Shown here: positions 1 to 8,682 of the stretch, one piece after another
Numbering within the stretch: position 1 is the first letter of the stretch
How the letters are laid out: each line of letters opens with the position of its first letter
Origin: Alphaproteobacteria bacterium
GTDB lineage: Bacteria > Pseudomonadota > Alphaproteobacteria > GCA-2731375
Direction of reading: 5' to 3'
NCBI GenBank assembly: GCA_021776235.1
Contig: JAJFGG010000069.1
Coordinates: forward strand, 124,001 to 188,000
Length of the DNA stretch: 64,000 nucleotides
The notes under the pieces: model-generated
What the model was told of the DNA's origin: nothing
Databases searched by the model: none
The model's input: only the letters and a program-made list of their open reading frames with translations
Position numbers and translations under genes: made by a program

Positions 1-118
1 TCATGGACAATGACATCTCGTTTACTCCCGAGAGTGTGGATGGATGAGGCATATTTTCCATGTCCAGGAGCAGCCATCCTTGACCGTGGTCATGTCGGGC
101 GACGAAAACCGCAGGCAT
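1..118 (-). CDS. Possible partial divergent gene at left edge, unknown product
   Basis: On the minus strand an ATG at 118 opens a frame of 39 codons that stays open to the window edge, beginning MPAVFVARHDHGQGWLLLDM. It would be divergent from nosR. I recognise no family in this short piece and see no strong Shine-Dalgarno before the ATG. A plus-strand frame is also open from the edge to a TGA at 121-123, directly before the GTG of nosR, so the edge could instead hold the tail of an upstream gene. The call rests only on an open frame. Confidence 0.25.
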   Translation of the reverse strand, partial: MPAVFVARHDHGQGWLLLDMENMPHPSTLSGVNEMSLSM

Positions 119-123
119 TTTGA

Positions 124-2358
124 GTGCCCATAGTCAAGGGAACCGGGATATCCATGTCGGGCAGACGCAGGGGCAGGCAGAATCATGGGCGGCGGTGTAA
201 TCCGCCGCTCCTGCTGATTGCCCTGTTGGCGCTTTGCCTGACCATGATCGCCGCGCCGGCCTGGGCAAAACCGGGCGAACGTATCGGGCCGGAAACCCTG
301 GCCCAGATTTTTCCCGGCGCGGAACGAGCCGGATCCATGGCGGGCAACCCGCCGGCCGCCTCGGTTTTCAAGGGTGGCGCCAGACTCGGTTATGTCTTTT
401 CCACCCAGGATGTTGTTGGTTCGGTCGGCTTCTCCGGCAAGCCCATCGACATTCTGGTTGGCCTAACCAATGCAGGCGTGATCAGCGGCGCCAGGCTGCG
501 TAGTCATAACGAGCCGATCCTGGTGATCGGTATACCTGACCTGGCGCTGCGGCGTTATGTTGACGGGTTCGCCAAGGTAGATATCCATCGACCCGGCCAA
601 CTGCGTGAAGGCGAGGCTTTTGGCGCGTTGCCGGATGCCATTTCCGGTGCGACTATTTCAAGCGCGGTGATCGGCGATTCCATCATCCGCGCCGCCCGCA
701 CCGTGGCCCGGGGGCGGGGGCTGCTGAAGTCGACGCAGGCAAAGCTGCGCCTGGATCGGGAAAACTACGAACCAGCGGACTGGCAGGAGTTGCGCGCGGA
801 TGGCTCAATCGTGCGTCTGGGCTTAAGCCGCGGCGCGGTGGAACAGGCCTATCGTGACCGGGTCGCTATTCCGGGGGCCGAATTTCCCGGCAACCGATCG
901 CCGGAGGAATTGTATACCGAACTTTATACCGGCCTGATCACGCCGCCACGGGTCGGGCAAAACCTACTTGGCGCGCAGGCCTTCAACCGTCTATTGGGAA
1001 AAATGGGACCGGATGATCAGGCCATCCTGATTGCCGGCAATGGGCTTTATTCCTTCAAGGGTACGCGCTATCGGCGCTCCGGCCTGTTCGACCGAATTCA
1101 AATCGTGCAGGGCGACAAGATAATCCGTCTGGTCAAGCAGCATTATCATCTCTTCTGCGGCCTGCAGATTGCCGCAGAGCCGCAACTGCGGGAAATTGGC
1201 GTTTTCGTCATTCCGGCCGACACCGGATTCGATGCCCTAACCGATTGGCGTTTGGAGTTGCTGATAAGCCGGGAAACCAAGCAGGGCGCGCGGGTGCATC
1301 TGGATTTTCCGCTGCCCTATGTGCTGCCGGCCGGCTACCGCATTGGTCAGGTGTCCGCAGCGACCGCGGAACCACCGGATCAGTTGGACCGGGTTCTCGC
1401 CTATATGCAACGGCAATTGAACGAAGGTGAACCGGCCCTTTGGTTGCGTAATTGGCGCGACCGGGCCGGCCGGATCACGGTTCTGGTGGGGCTATTGCTC
1501 ATTTTGAGCGCGGTCCTGGTGTTTCAAGACAACCTGGTGCGCCACCAACGGCTTTATCGCCCGGTTCGGCTGATTTATCTGACCGTGACCGTGGTCTGGA
1601 TCGGCTGGTATGCGGGCGCTCAACTATCTGTAATCAATGTGTTGACCTTTGCGCAATCCTTGTTGAGCGGCTTTCGCTGGGAGTTCTTCCTGCTCGACCC
1701 GCTGATTTTTATTCTTTGGAGCTATGTCGCCGTGACGCTGCTGTTTTGGGGGCGCGGGGTGTTTTGCGGCTGGCTATGTCCCTTTGGCGCCCTGCAGGAA
1801 CTGCTGAATGAAGCGGCGCGCTTGTTGCGTATTCCGCAAATCAATGTCCCCTTTGCCCTGCACGAGCGCCTCTGGCCAATCAAACACATCATCTTTCTGG
1901 GCCTGTTCGCCGTATCCCTGCACTCGACAATTCTGGCGATCGCCGGTTCGGAAGTGGAACCCTTCAAAACCGCCATTTCCATGCACTTCATCCGCCATTG
2001 GCCATTTGTTGCTTACGTCGGCGGCCTGTTGTTTCTGGGTCTGTTTATCGAGCGGTTCTTCTGCCGCTACCTCTGCCCCCTGGGCGCGGCGCTGGCCATT
2101 CCGGCCCGTTTGCGCATGTTTGAATGGTTGAAGCGGCGCTTTCAGTGCGGCCATGAATGCAAGGTTTGTGCGGTTCGCTGCACCGTACAGGCGATCCATC
2201 CCAATGGTTCGATCAATCCCAATGAGTGCATTTACTGCCTGGCCTGTCAGGCAAATTATTATGACGACCTGACCTGCCCACCACTGGTCGCCAAGCGCAA
2301 GCGGCGCCAGGAACGGACCGAAAAACAGGCCGCCTATCGCGCGAAGGCAAGTCAATGA
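124..2358 (+). CDS. nosR: NosR, nitrous-oxide reductase maturation/electron-donating flavoprotein
   Basis: Membrane flavo-iron-sulfur protein needed for nitrous oxide reductase expression and activity, thought to pass quinol electrons towards periplasmic NosZ. The translation from GTG 124 is 744 aa, the usual NosR size. Residues about 28-48 form a signal/anchor helix. A periplasmic FMN-binding domain follows, with a flavinylation-type motif SGATIS at 174-179. Several membrane helices follow from about residue 448. Two CxxxCP motifs (C548/C552 and C647/C651) and a C-terminal ferredoxin-like region with two cysteine sets (C675, C679, C682, C686 and C702, C705, C708) complete the NosR layout. 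ATG 154 (MSGRRRG) is an equally possible start. The stop overlaps the start of the nosX-like gene (ATGA), so the two are translationally coupled. nosZDFYL are not in this window. Confidence 0.93.
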   Translation: MPIVKGTGISMSGRRRGRQNHGRRCNPPLLLIALLALCLTMIAAPAWAKPGERIGPETLAQIFPGAERAGSMAGNPPAASVFKGGARLGYVFSTQDVVGSVGFSGKPIDILVGLTNAGVISGARLRSHNEPILVIGIPDLALRRYVDGFAKVDIHRPGQLREGEAFGALPDAISGATISSAVIGDSIIRAARTVARGRGLLKSTQAKLRLDRENYEPADWQELRADGSIVRLGLSRGAVEQAYRDRVAIPGAEFPGNRSPEELYTELYTGLITPPRVGQNLLGAQAFNRLLGKMGPDDQAILIAGNGLYSFKGTRYRRSGLFDRIQIVQGDKIIRLVKQHYHLFCGLQIAAEPQLREIGVFVIPADTGFDALTDWRLELLISRETKQGARVHLDFPLPYVLPAGYRIGQVSAATAEPPDQLDRVLAYMQRQLNEGEPALWLRNWRDRAGRITVLVGLLLILSAVLVFQDNLVRHQRLYRPVRLIYLTVTVVWIGWYAGAQLSVINVLTFAQSLLSGFRWEFFLLDPLIFILWSYVAVTLLFWGRGVFCGWLCPFGALQELLNEAARLLRIPQINVPFALHERLWPIKHIIFLGLFAVSLHSTILAIAGSEVEPFKTAISMHFIRHWPFVAYVGGLLFLGLFIERFFCRYLCPLGAALAIPARLRMFEWLKRRFQCGHECKVCAVRCTVQAIHPNGSINPNECIYCLACQANYYDDLTCPPLVAKRKRRQERTEKQAAYRAKASQ

Positions 2359-3317
2359 AAACAGGCGCTCTTCCCATTCTGACGCGGCGGCGCTTTGTCA
2401 CGATTGCCGCCGCAGCACTGGTCCTGCCAGCAGGCGCCACCGCCCGGCCAAGGCGATTTGAATGGCAGGGCAGCGCCCTGGGTGCCCGGGCCAAAATCGT
2501 GCTCTATCATCCCGACCCACGCGCCGCCCAGGCGGCGATCACCGCCTGTCTGGCCGAAATTTCCCGCCTGGAAGATCAATTCAGTCTGTATCGTCCCGGC
2601 TCGGCCCTGCTGCAGTTGAATGCCGCCGGCCAACTGGCCGCTCCCTCCCATGACATGCGTCGCCTGCTTGCTCAGTGCCGCCAATACAGCGATCTCAGTC
2701 AGGGGGCTTTTGATCCCAGCGTGCAGCCATTGTGGCAGTTGTACGCCGCGCATTTCGCCAACCAGCCCGCTGCGATTGGCGGCCCGTCCCTGGATGCCAT
2801 CCGGGCCGTGCAACAGCATATTGATTATCGCCGCATTGCCATTGGCCCGGCGGAAATTCGTCTCGATCCCGGCATGTCCCTGACCCTGAATGGCATCGCC
2901 CAGGGCTACATCACGGACCGCGTCGCGGATCTGCTGCGGAACAGCGGCTGGTCTAATGTCCTGTTGAACTTGGGCGAGATCCGCGCTCTGCCGGGCCGCT
3001 CCTGGAAAGTAGGGTTGCCCGATGCTGGTCCCACTCTGGTCCTGAGCAACAGCGCCCTGGCGACTTCCGCTGGGGCCGGCAGCCCGTTCGCCGGACCGGC
3101 CGGGCCGCACCATCTATTGCATCCCCGCACCGGACGGAGCGCCCGGCGCTACGCGTCGGTTAGCGTCCTGGCCCCCACCGCCGCCGCTGCGGATGCCCTG
3201 TCCACCGCGATTTATCTTTCGCCGCCGGAAGGGGCCGCTGCTCTGCTGCGCCAGGGCGGCGGCCGGCAAGCCTGGCTGCGACGGGCGAACGGCGCCGTTC
3301 GACACCTAACAGCCTGA
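2355..3317 (+). CDS. nosX: NosX/ApbE-type FAD:protein FMN transferase
   Basis: ApbE-family enzymes attach FMN covalently to Ser/Thr of target flavoproteins in the periplasm. NosX is the version dedicated to NosR. The 320-aa product starts with a twin-arginine-like signal (RRRFVTIAAAALVL, residues 11-24) and then carries ApbE hallmarks: DPSVQPLW, the LNGIAQGYITD segment, the LLNLGEIRA strand and HPRTG. A late AADALSTA segment matches the family's metal/flavin region. The gene overlaps nosR by 4 bp, and NosR contains the SGAT target motif, which supports assignment as its flavin transferase rather than a generic ApbE. About 195 bp of non-coding DNA follows before the next gene. Confidence 0.9.
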   Translation: MKTGALPILTRRRFVTIAAAALVLPAGATARPRRFEWQGSALGARAKIVLYHPDPRAAQAAITACLAEISRLEDQFSLYRPGSALLQLNAAGQLAAPSHDMRRLLAQCRQYSDLSQGAFDPSVQPLWQLYAAHFANQPAAIGGPSLDAIRAVQQHIDYRRIAIGPAEIRLDPGMSLTLNGIAQGYITDRVADLLRNSGWSNVLLNLGEIRALPGRSWKVGLPDAGPTLVLSNSALATSAGAGSPFAGPAGPHHLLHPRTGRSARRYASVSVLAPTAAAADALSTAIYLSPPEGAAALLRQGGGRQAWLRRANGAVRHLTA

Positions 3318-3513
3318 TGCGGCTTTGCGCTGGCAACCCGGCCGACGAAACAAGTCAATAGCAACGGCCGTTGATCTAAGGACTGGCAAAATTATTCTTT
3401 TGCATACCGCTTGTGGCCTCGAGACACCCGGATTATGCATGGGGAGCAGCTATACCCAAATTGACTAGCGGGTTTCATTTCGACAGGCTGATTTTGGCTA
3501 TAAAGGAAGAATA

Positions 3514-4305
3514 TTGACCACGCCCGGGGAAATTCCTTCAGTTTCAATCGTTACTCCCGTTTTTAACTGCGCCGCGACAATCGAACGTTGCCTGGATTCG
3601 GTATGGTCCCAACACGAATACCTGTTGGAGCACTTTGTTGTCGATGCCGGCTCCACCGACGGTACGGTTGAGGTTCTGGAGCGTTATGCCGCTCTTCATC
3701 CGGATTTTCTGTTTTTCAGCAGTGAACCTGATCGTGGTATCGCCGATGGCTTTAACAAGGGAATTCGTGCCAGCAAAGGAGATTGGATCGGTATCCTGAA
3801 CGCCGACGACTGGTACGAAGACAATGCCCTCGCCAAACTCATTCCCTACATGGATCGAGATGCCATCCTGCACGGACGGTCACGGCTGCACGAGCCTAAA
3901 ACGGGTGCAGCGCGGGAATCGGGCACTCTGGATTACGATCCGGCACGGCACTTCCGGCCCATGGAAAAGATGCCGGCCCAATGGCCGACCTGCTTCATCC
4001 CTCGATCCATTTACGAGGGTGTCGGGCTGTATAGTACGGAATTCCGCCTGGCGATGGATTACGAGTTCTTTCTCCGCGCGCATCTCGCTGGTGTTGAGTT
4101 TCGTTACCTGCCGGAAGTCATTGCAAATTTCACCCTTGGTGGCGCCAGCGGGCAGGACCGAAATTCGGCCCGTCGCGAGATGGCGTTGGCGCAAATGTTA
4201 CATCGCAGGGAGATCTGGGGACCGTTGCGGCTTTATTTGAAAGATATCGTTAAAGCCTCGATCCGCAGGCGCCGCCGCAAGCTTCTGCGGCGGCCAATTC
4301 ACTGA
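3514..4305 (+). CDS. Family 2 glycosyltransferase
   Basis: GT-A fold glycosyltransferase that would use a nucleotide sugar to build surface polysaccharide. The N-terminus has the typical SVSIVTPVFNC strand. The VVDAGSTDGT motif (about 43-51) and the metal-binding NADD (residues 96-99) follow. A TTG start at 3514 is preceded by AAGGAAG, which is a reasonable ribosome binding site. The basic C-terminus (RRRRRK) has no membrane helix. It stands alone, with no polysaccharide cluster around it, so acceptor and sugar cannot be inferred. The product is 263 aa, a normal size for single-domain GT2 enzymes. Confidence 0.85.
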   Translation: MTTPGEIPSVSIVTPVFNCAATIERCLDSVWSQHEYLLEHFVVDAGSTDGTVEVLERYAALHPDFLFFSSEPDRGIADGFNKGIRASKGDWIGILNADDWYEDNALAKLIPYMDRDAILHGRSRLHEPKTGAARESGTLDYDPARHFRPMEKMPAQWPTCFIPRSIYEGVGLYSTEFRLAMDYEFFLRAHLAGVEFRYLPEVIANFTLGGASGQDRNSARREMALAQMLHRREIWGPLRLYLKDIVKASIRRRRRKLLRRPIH

Positions 4306-4336
4306 TTGGGCAGAGAACCGGACAATTTGAGCCCTA

Positions 4337-5020
4337 TCAGCGCAGGTTGGTAGCACGCAGGGAAATGCCCAGAACCGCTTCCAGGTCATCCAGGGCCTGG
4401 GCGGCAGAGGTGACCTTGATGGTGGTCATGCCCATGGCCTTGGCCGGTTTCAGGTTAACGCCCAGGTCATCCAGAAAGACAGCCTGGGCCGGTTCCACAG
4501 CCAGTTTCTTGCAGGCAATCCTATAGAATTCCGGTTCCGGCTTGCGAATTCCGGTTTGGCTGGATTCGATCACCTGGTCAAAGATCTCCATCACCTTGGC
4601 GATCTGCGCCGCCTTGTCCGCATCCCTGCTCATGGATGGGCCGTGGCCGGTGCGCATGTTGTTGGTCAGACAGGCTGTTTTGTAGGCCTTGGCGACGATA
4701 CGCAGGGCCACGACCATCTCCGGCTGTAGGCGCCCGGACAGCAGCGGCAGGATTTCACTGCCATTGATGGCGTGGCCGGCGGCCCGTGATTCCGTTTCGA
4801 ACAGATCGCCGAATTCTTCCGTGCTGACCTCGTTGCGTTCCATCCTGGCCCACGCGTTGCGGTCCGCATTGGTGGCGTTGATGGTACGGATGAAATCCTT
4901 GGGTAGGCCGCGCTCCGCTTCATAGTCGGCGAAGGCCGCGAACGGCGATGTAGTGAAGACCCCGCCGAAATCCCATAACACGGCCTGGATGCCGTTTCTG
5001 TCCGAACTTAGGTTAGGCAT
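4337..5020 (-). CDS. HAD-superfamily hydrolase (HAD-IA)
   Basis: A phosphatase-like or dehalogenase-like HAD enzyme of 227 aa. Motif I is VLWDFGGV with the nucleophile D17. It lacks the usual second Asp of DxD, having D-F-G instead, as in the soluble epoxide hydrolase N-terminal-domain group. Motif II is the CLTNN segment, motif III the KPEPEFY lysine, and motif IV AVFLDDL. The variant motif I makes substrate prediction unsafe. It is convergent with the glycosyltransferase and followed on the same strand by msrB, whose end lies 14 bp upstream of this gene's start, so msrB and this gene may be cotranscribed. Confidence 0.85.
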   Translation of the reverse strand: MPNLSSDRNGIQAVLWDFGGVFTTSPFAAFADYEAERGLPKDFIRTINATNADRNAWARMERNEVSTEEFGDLFETESRAAGHAINGSEILPLLSGRLQPEMVVALRIVAKAYKTACLTNNMRTGHGPSMSRDADKAAQIAKVMEIFDQVIESSQTGIRKPEPEFYRIACKKLAVEPAQAVFLDDLGVNLKPAKAMGMTTIKVTSAAQALDDLEAVLGISLRATNLR

Positions 5021-5033
5021 ACGGTAATGGCCC

Positions 5034-5450
5034 TTATTCGTCGTCTTTATGCAGGCGCAGAGACGCCGAGTTCAGGCAATAACGCAGACCCGTAGGCGCC
5101 GGGCCGTCGGGAAACAAATGCCCCAGATGGGCGTCGCAGCGGGCGCACATGACTTCCGTGCGCTGCATGAAGAGAGAATTGTCTTCTTCCTCAGTGATAT
5201 TTTCCGCAGCCAAGGGGGTATGAAAACTGGGCCAGCCTGTGCCGGAATCGAACTTTGCCTCGGATGAGAACAGCTCCAACCCGCAACACACACAAGCGTA
5301 ATTGCCCGCGTCGTGGCAGCTGTTATAGCCAGGCCCAAATGGCCGTTCGGTACCCTTGCCGCGGGCGACATAAAATTCCTCGTCGCTTAGTTGCGCCCGC
5401 CATTCGGCTTCTGTCTTAGTGATCTTGTCCATCCCCAAACCCCTATTCAA
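5034..5450 (-). CDS. msrB: Peptide-methionine (R)-S-oxide reductase MsrB
   Basis: Reduces methionine-R-sulfoxide in oxidised proteins in the cytoplasm. The 138-aa product has the SelR fold signature: two zinc-binding CxxC pairs (in CVCCG and CARCD), the GTGWPSF segment, GHLFPDGP and the C-terminal RYCLNSASL with catalytic C125. No signal peptide is visible. M7 ([11 protein letters not shown]) is a likely alternative start because MsrB proteins usually begin close to this helix. The 105-bp upstream gap carries a TAGAGC-type repeat (see 5556). Confidence 0.95.
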   Translation of the reverse strand: MNRGLGMDKITKTEAEWRAQLSDEEFYVARGKGTERPFGPGYNSCHDAGNYACVCCGLELFSSEAKFDSGTGWPSFHTPLAAENITEEEDNSLFMQRTEVMCARCDAHLGHLFPDGPAPTGLRYCLNSASLRLHKDDE

Positions 5451-5555
5451 ATGCCCTGGAGCACATGCAAATCGAATGCGCTCAGACGATCCAAGTTAGA
5501 GCGTTCGACCCGACCGCTTAGACCGCGGCAGTGCTCCGGGTAACTGAAAACCGCT

Positions 5556-6299
5556 CTAGCTTTTCTTTAATGCCTTATTGATTTGCTTTATCTGGTGCTT
5601 GATGTCCAGCGAGATTTTCGAGGTCAGTTCAAGGTCCCGGTCCTCCAGCACGTCACCGGTATGGCTTTCAGACCAGGCTTGAATGGCCGCGTCGCGTTCG
5701 ATCAGCAGCCGGGCGATTTGCGGATGGTACAAGGCCACCATGGCGGTGATCCAGCGGTTTGCCGCCCAGGATGGATAGGTATGGTCTATTTCGAAACGGT
5801 CCAACAACTCGGTCACATCCGCCGCCTTGTACCAACATTCCCCGGTGACCCAGCGATTGGTGGTAAACAGGTGGGTGGGATAGCCTTTGGGCTCCATGGC
5901 GATGGCGACGAGATGACAAATTATATCATCCCCCGTCGGCCATTCCTCGATGCCGGCAAAGGGTGCCGTTTTCATATGGGACGGGATGCCCTCGCGTCGC
6001 ATGAACAGATGGAAATGACCATGCTCGCCGTCTTCCGGGCGGTGGGAATGATAGTAATATTGCCCATAGGTTTCGTGATCAAAGACATCGCCGTCGGGAT
6101 AATGATCCCATTCATAGAAAGTGCCCTGATGCTCGATAACCTGGCCCACAACATTGGCCGAGGCCTTTTCCAGAACCCGATAGCATTCCATGACTTCCTG
6201 TCCGGCGGCGGCCATCTTTTCCAACCGTTCACGTGACAGATTATCGAACAAACTCACAACCCGATCCTTTTCAAACTGACCATAACCATTCCGTACCAA
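5556..6299 (-). CDS. Conserved hypothetical His-rich protein (DUF6969-like)
   Basis: A 247-aa soluble protein with no signal peptide or membrane segment. The central part is rich in His, Tyr and Trp: a YYYHSH stretch followed by EHGHFH (about residues 84-102), which looks like a metal-binding or catalytic patch, and later a GECWYKAAD segment. The family resembles DUF6969 from memory, and I cannot confirm that without a search. The gene lies 39 bp from the SUMF1-domain gene on the same strand, so an operon is likely. The TAG stop codon (5556-5558) is the first part of a TAGAGCGGTTTTC repeat that extends into the intergenic gap. Confidence 0.75.
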   Translation of the reverse strand: MVRNGYGQFEKDRVVSLFDNLSRERLEKMAAAGQEVMECYRVLEKASANVVGQVIEHQGTFYEWDHYPDGDVFDHETYGQYYYHSHRPEDGEHGHFHLFMRREGIPSHMKTAPFAGIEEWPTGDDIICHLVAIAMEPKGYPTHLFTTNRWVTGECWYKAADVTELLDRFEIDHTYPSWAANRWITAMVALYHPQIARLLIERDAAIQAWSESHTGDVLEDRDLELTSKISLDIKHQIKQINKALKKS

Positions 6300-6338
6300 G
6301 GCCCTCCGACCATTGCCACGCCGCCGTGACCCAGGACA

Positions 6339-7208
6339 CTAGTCCCTGATCAGCCGAAAGCCGATCAAAATATGCTTCAATCCGGCAGGGCGACTGTGCC
6401 GCGCGGCGGGCCGGCAGATGCCGCATCCCTTATCATCCCAGGATCCGCCCTTGACCAGATAGCGGCCCTCGGCGCCGGCATTTTTCCCGACCGCGGTCGC
6501 GGTCCATTCGAAGACCTGCCCGGCGGCGTCCATGAGGCCAAAGGGGCTGGTGCCGCGGGCGAAGCGCCCCACCGGCAGCGTATCGAAGGGGCCCGCATCG
6601 TGGCTATTAAGGTATTTGGCGTCGTAGTCGTCGCCCCAGGGAAAACGCCGACCATCGCCGCCGCGCGCCGCCTTTTCCCATTCCAGTTCATCTGGCAGCC
6701 GCCAACTGCCCGTACCCTGGCCGCTTAACCAGGCGGCATAGGCCATGGCGTCATGATGGGAAACCAGGACCACCGGGTGGTCGTCTCGCCCAGGTGGCGG
6801 CCGGCGGTTCTGCCAGGCATGGCGCCGGGTCCGCTGGTAGGGATGGATCAGACCATAGCCACGCCAGACCTTGCGGCTTACATCCGGCGCCGGGTAGGAA
6901 GTGGCCGCGACGAAGGCGGCATATTGCCGGTTGGTAATGGTGGTCCGGGTAATCGCAAATGTGGGTAAATTGTGCCCTCGGCGGGGCCGTTCGTCATCGT
7001 ACCAACGCCACTTTCGGGTCCGGTCATGGCCATAGGCTGCCTGATCCAGGTCATAGGCGGCATTGCGCTCGCCTTGATCGGAGCCGGCGATGAAATCGCC
7101 GGCCGGAATAACGATGGTTTCCGGCACCGCACCTGGCCCCGCCGCCGCCATGGGGAGGCCGCCGCCGACACTGATCAGCATAACCGACAATGCCTGTGCG
7201 AATTTCAT
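6339..7208 (-). CDS. Secreted SUMF1/formylglycine-generating-enzyme-like protein (NirV-like)
   Basis: SUMF1-fold protein of 289 aa from ATG 7208, which has GAGG 6 nt upstream. ATG 7214 is the alternative. An N-terminal signal peptide (MKFAQALSVMLISV, cleaved near AAAGP) points to the periplasm. The rest is one SUMF1 domain: the ETIVIPAGDFIAGSD opening, PVVLVSHHDAMAYAAWLS, LPDELEWEKAARGG, FPWGDD, GQVFEWTA and KGGSWDD. Near the C-terminus C262 lies where FGE has the first active-site cysteine, but the second is replaced by proline, with an extra C265. It may therefore not make formylglycine. SUMF1 proteins such as NirV accompany denitrification genes, which fits nosR/nosX nearby. Divergent from the P460 gene. 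Confidence 0.85.
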   Translation of the reverse strand: MKFAQALSVMLISVGGGLPMAAAGPGAVPETIVIPAGDFIAGSDQGERNAAYDLDQAAYGHDRTRKWRWYDDERPRRGHNLPTFAITRTTITNRQYAAFVAATSYPAPDVSRKVWRGYGLIHPYQRTRRHAWQNRRPPPGRDDHPVVLVSHHDAMAYAAWLSGQGTGSWRLPDELEWEKAARGGDGRRFPWGDDYDAKYLNSHDAGPFDTLPVGRFARGTSPFGLMDAAGQVFEWTATAVGKNAGAEGRYLVKGGSWDDKGCGICRPAARHSRPAGLKHILIGFRLIRD

Positions 7209-7394
7209 CACCATCCTCGCGCCGGGTCGTTTTCCGAGACTGGGGATTATAGGCAGCCAGAACGGGATTCTCTCACCCATCACGGAAGTTTGAGGTGAAT
7301 TGAATGGTCTATCCAGGATGCTTCGGCGCAAATTCACAAGGCGCTGAATTTGGTGTCGCGTGGGCGCTTGTCGTGGACAAACAAAATGAATCCT

Positions 7395-7399
7395 GGAGG
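7395..7399 (+). promoter_or_regulatory. Shine-Dalgarno that sets a GTG start
   Basis: GGAGG sits 7 nt before GTG 7407. The ATG at 7350 has no comparable site, and the sequence after 7407 reads directly into a signal peptide, so GTG 7407 is the preferred start of the Cys-rich P460 protein. Confidence 0.7.
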
Positions 7400-7406
7400 C
7401 TGGATC

Positions 7407-8654
7407 GTGCATTTTACAAAGAACAATATTTTCACAGCATCGGTGCTGCATGTGGTTATGGGTGCGGCAATGGCGGCTGGATCTGCCATACCGCTGGCGG
7501 ATATCGCATTTGCGGCGACACCCAGCGCTACCGTCGGTGTTAATCCGGTTGCTGTTGCCAGAGGCCAGCAACCCAACGCGCCTGCGGTGCCAGGGCAGCA
7601 AAGACCGCTGCAATTGGCCGCTTGTAACCCCTGCGGCAGCAAGAAGAAGGGTTGCGGTGCCTGTAATCCCTGCGCGGCCAAAAAGAAAGGCTGCGGCGCC
7701 TGTAACCCGTGCGCCGCCAAAAAGGCCTGCAGCCCTTGCAACCCCTGTGCCGCCAAGAACGCCTGCGGTGCCTGCAATCCCTGTAATCCTTGCGGCGGGG
7801 CTAGCGGCGGCACGTCCTCGAAATGCGTCATTCCGCGGCTGATCACGGCTGCTGCCTGCAATCCCTGCGCCGCCAAAAAGAAAGGCTGCGGCGCCTGCAA
7901 TCCCTGCGCTGCCAAAAAAGCCTGCAGCCCGTGCAATCCTTGTGCCGCCAAGAAGAAAGGTTGCGGTGCCTGCAATCCCTGTGCGGCGAAGAAAGCCTGC
8001 AGCCCGTGCAACCCCTGCGCCGCCAAAAAGAAGGGTTGTGGTGCCTGCAATCCCTGCGCGGCGAAGAAAGCCTGCAACCCCTGCAATCCTTGCGCCGCCA
8101 AGAAAGCCTGCGGGCCGTGCAATCCATGTGGCCCTTGTGGCGCCGGCGCCGTGGTGGAATTAGCCGCGGCTGAGGCCCGCAGCGCCTATGACTGCCTGGT
8201 CAAGGAACTTGCTGCCGGCTATGGCAAATCCGGCCTGGCGGTGGCGGGCTATTACAAGGATTGGAAAAACTACTCCAATCAGCCTTATGTCTCCGACACC
8301 CATGGCGGACGCTATGTCAACAATTTTGGCAATTCCCTGGCAGCCAGTTACAATAAGTATGAAAAAGCGGGCCGCATGCCGGTCGGCGCTTTGCTGGCCA
8401 AAGACAGCTTCGTTGCCAAGGGTAATGGCAAGTTGGCGGCGGGGCCTCTGTTCCTGATGGAAAAGATGGCTGCCGGCTTCAACGAGAATTCGGGTAATTG
8501 GCGGTACACCATGGTGTTGCCCAACGGCCAGGTTTTTGGCACCACAAATGGCGCTGGTTCGGCGAAGATGAAGTTCTGTTATGAATGCCATATGTCGGTG
8601 GCCGAGGAACAGGACAGCCTGATGTTCCTGCCCGAGGAATACCGCGCGCACTAA
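7407..8654 (+). CDS. Cys-rich CNPC-repeat protein fused to cytochrome P460-like c-heme domain
   Basis: A 415-aa secreted protein in three parts. Residues 1-43 are a signal peptide ending near IAFAATPSA. Residues about 73-245 are a low-complexity block with some 40 cysteines, built from CNPC units separated alternately by AAKKKGCGA and AAKKACSP. A short non-repetitive spacer ([16 protein letters not shown]) splits it. Residues about 255-415 resemble cytochrome P460/cytochrome c'-beta: the HGGRYVNNF and YEKAG segments, a strand-rich middle, and a terminal c-type heme site C391-Y-E-C394-H395. P460 enzymes act on hydroxylamine or nitric oxide. The repeat could bind copper or another soft metal, but that is inference. 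The gene is divergent from the SUMF1 gene and near nosRX, suggesting a periplasmic nitrogen-oxide or metal role. Confidence 0.85.
   Translation: MHFTKNNIFTASVLHVVMGAAMAAGSAIPLADIAFAATPSATVGVNPVAVARGQQPNAPAVPGQQRPLQLAACNPCGSKKKGCGACNPCAAKKKGCGACNPCAAKKACSPCNPCAAKNACGACNPCNPCGGASGGTSSKCVIPRLITAAACNPCAAKKKGCGACNPCAAKKACSPCNPCAAKKKGCGACNPCAAKKACSPCNPCAAKKKGCGACNPCAAKKACNPCNPCAAKKACGPCNPCGPCGAGAVVELAAAEARSAYDCLVKELAAGYGKSGLAVAGYYKDWKNYSNQPYVSDTHGGRYVNNFGNSLAASYNKYEKAGRMPVGALLAKDSFVAKGNGKLAAGPLFLMEKMAAGFNENSGNWRYTMVLPNGQVFGTTNGAGSAKMKFCYECHMSVAEEQDSLMFLPEEYRAH
7623..8139 (+). repeat. In-gene tandem repeat encoding CNPC units
   Basis: Degenerate tandem repeat inside the P460 fusion gene. The basic unit is 12 or 13 codons; a 25-codon (75 bp) double unit recurs, clearest in the second block from 7855. 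The copies differ mainly at third codon positions (tgc/tgt, ccc/cct, gcg/gcc) while the CNPC residues stay fixed, so the protein pattern appears to be under selection. Confidence 0.9.
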
Positions 8655-8682
8655 GACGATTTTGCGGTCAGCTTAACGATCC

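Noticed and set aside
3363-3374. CAACGGCCGTTG palindrome after nosX
   Set aside because: A single short dyad with no T-run or adjacent regulator, so neither terminator nor operator can be argued.
7290-7303. FNR-like site TTGAG-GTGA-ATTGA before the P460 gene
   Set aside because: Only the first half-site is good; three mismatches in total are too many to claim.
7334-8122. A 262-aa minus-strand open frame rich in QGLQA repeats
   Set aside because: It is the antisense reading of the CNPC repeat; it has no signal, no ribosome binding site, and its repeat follows from the coding strand.
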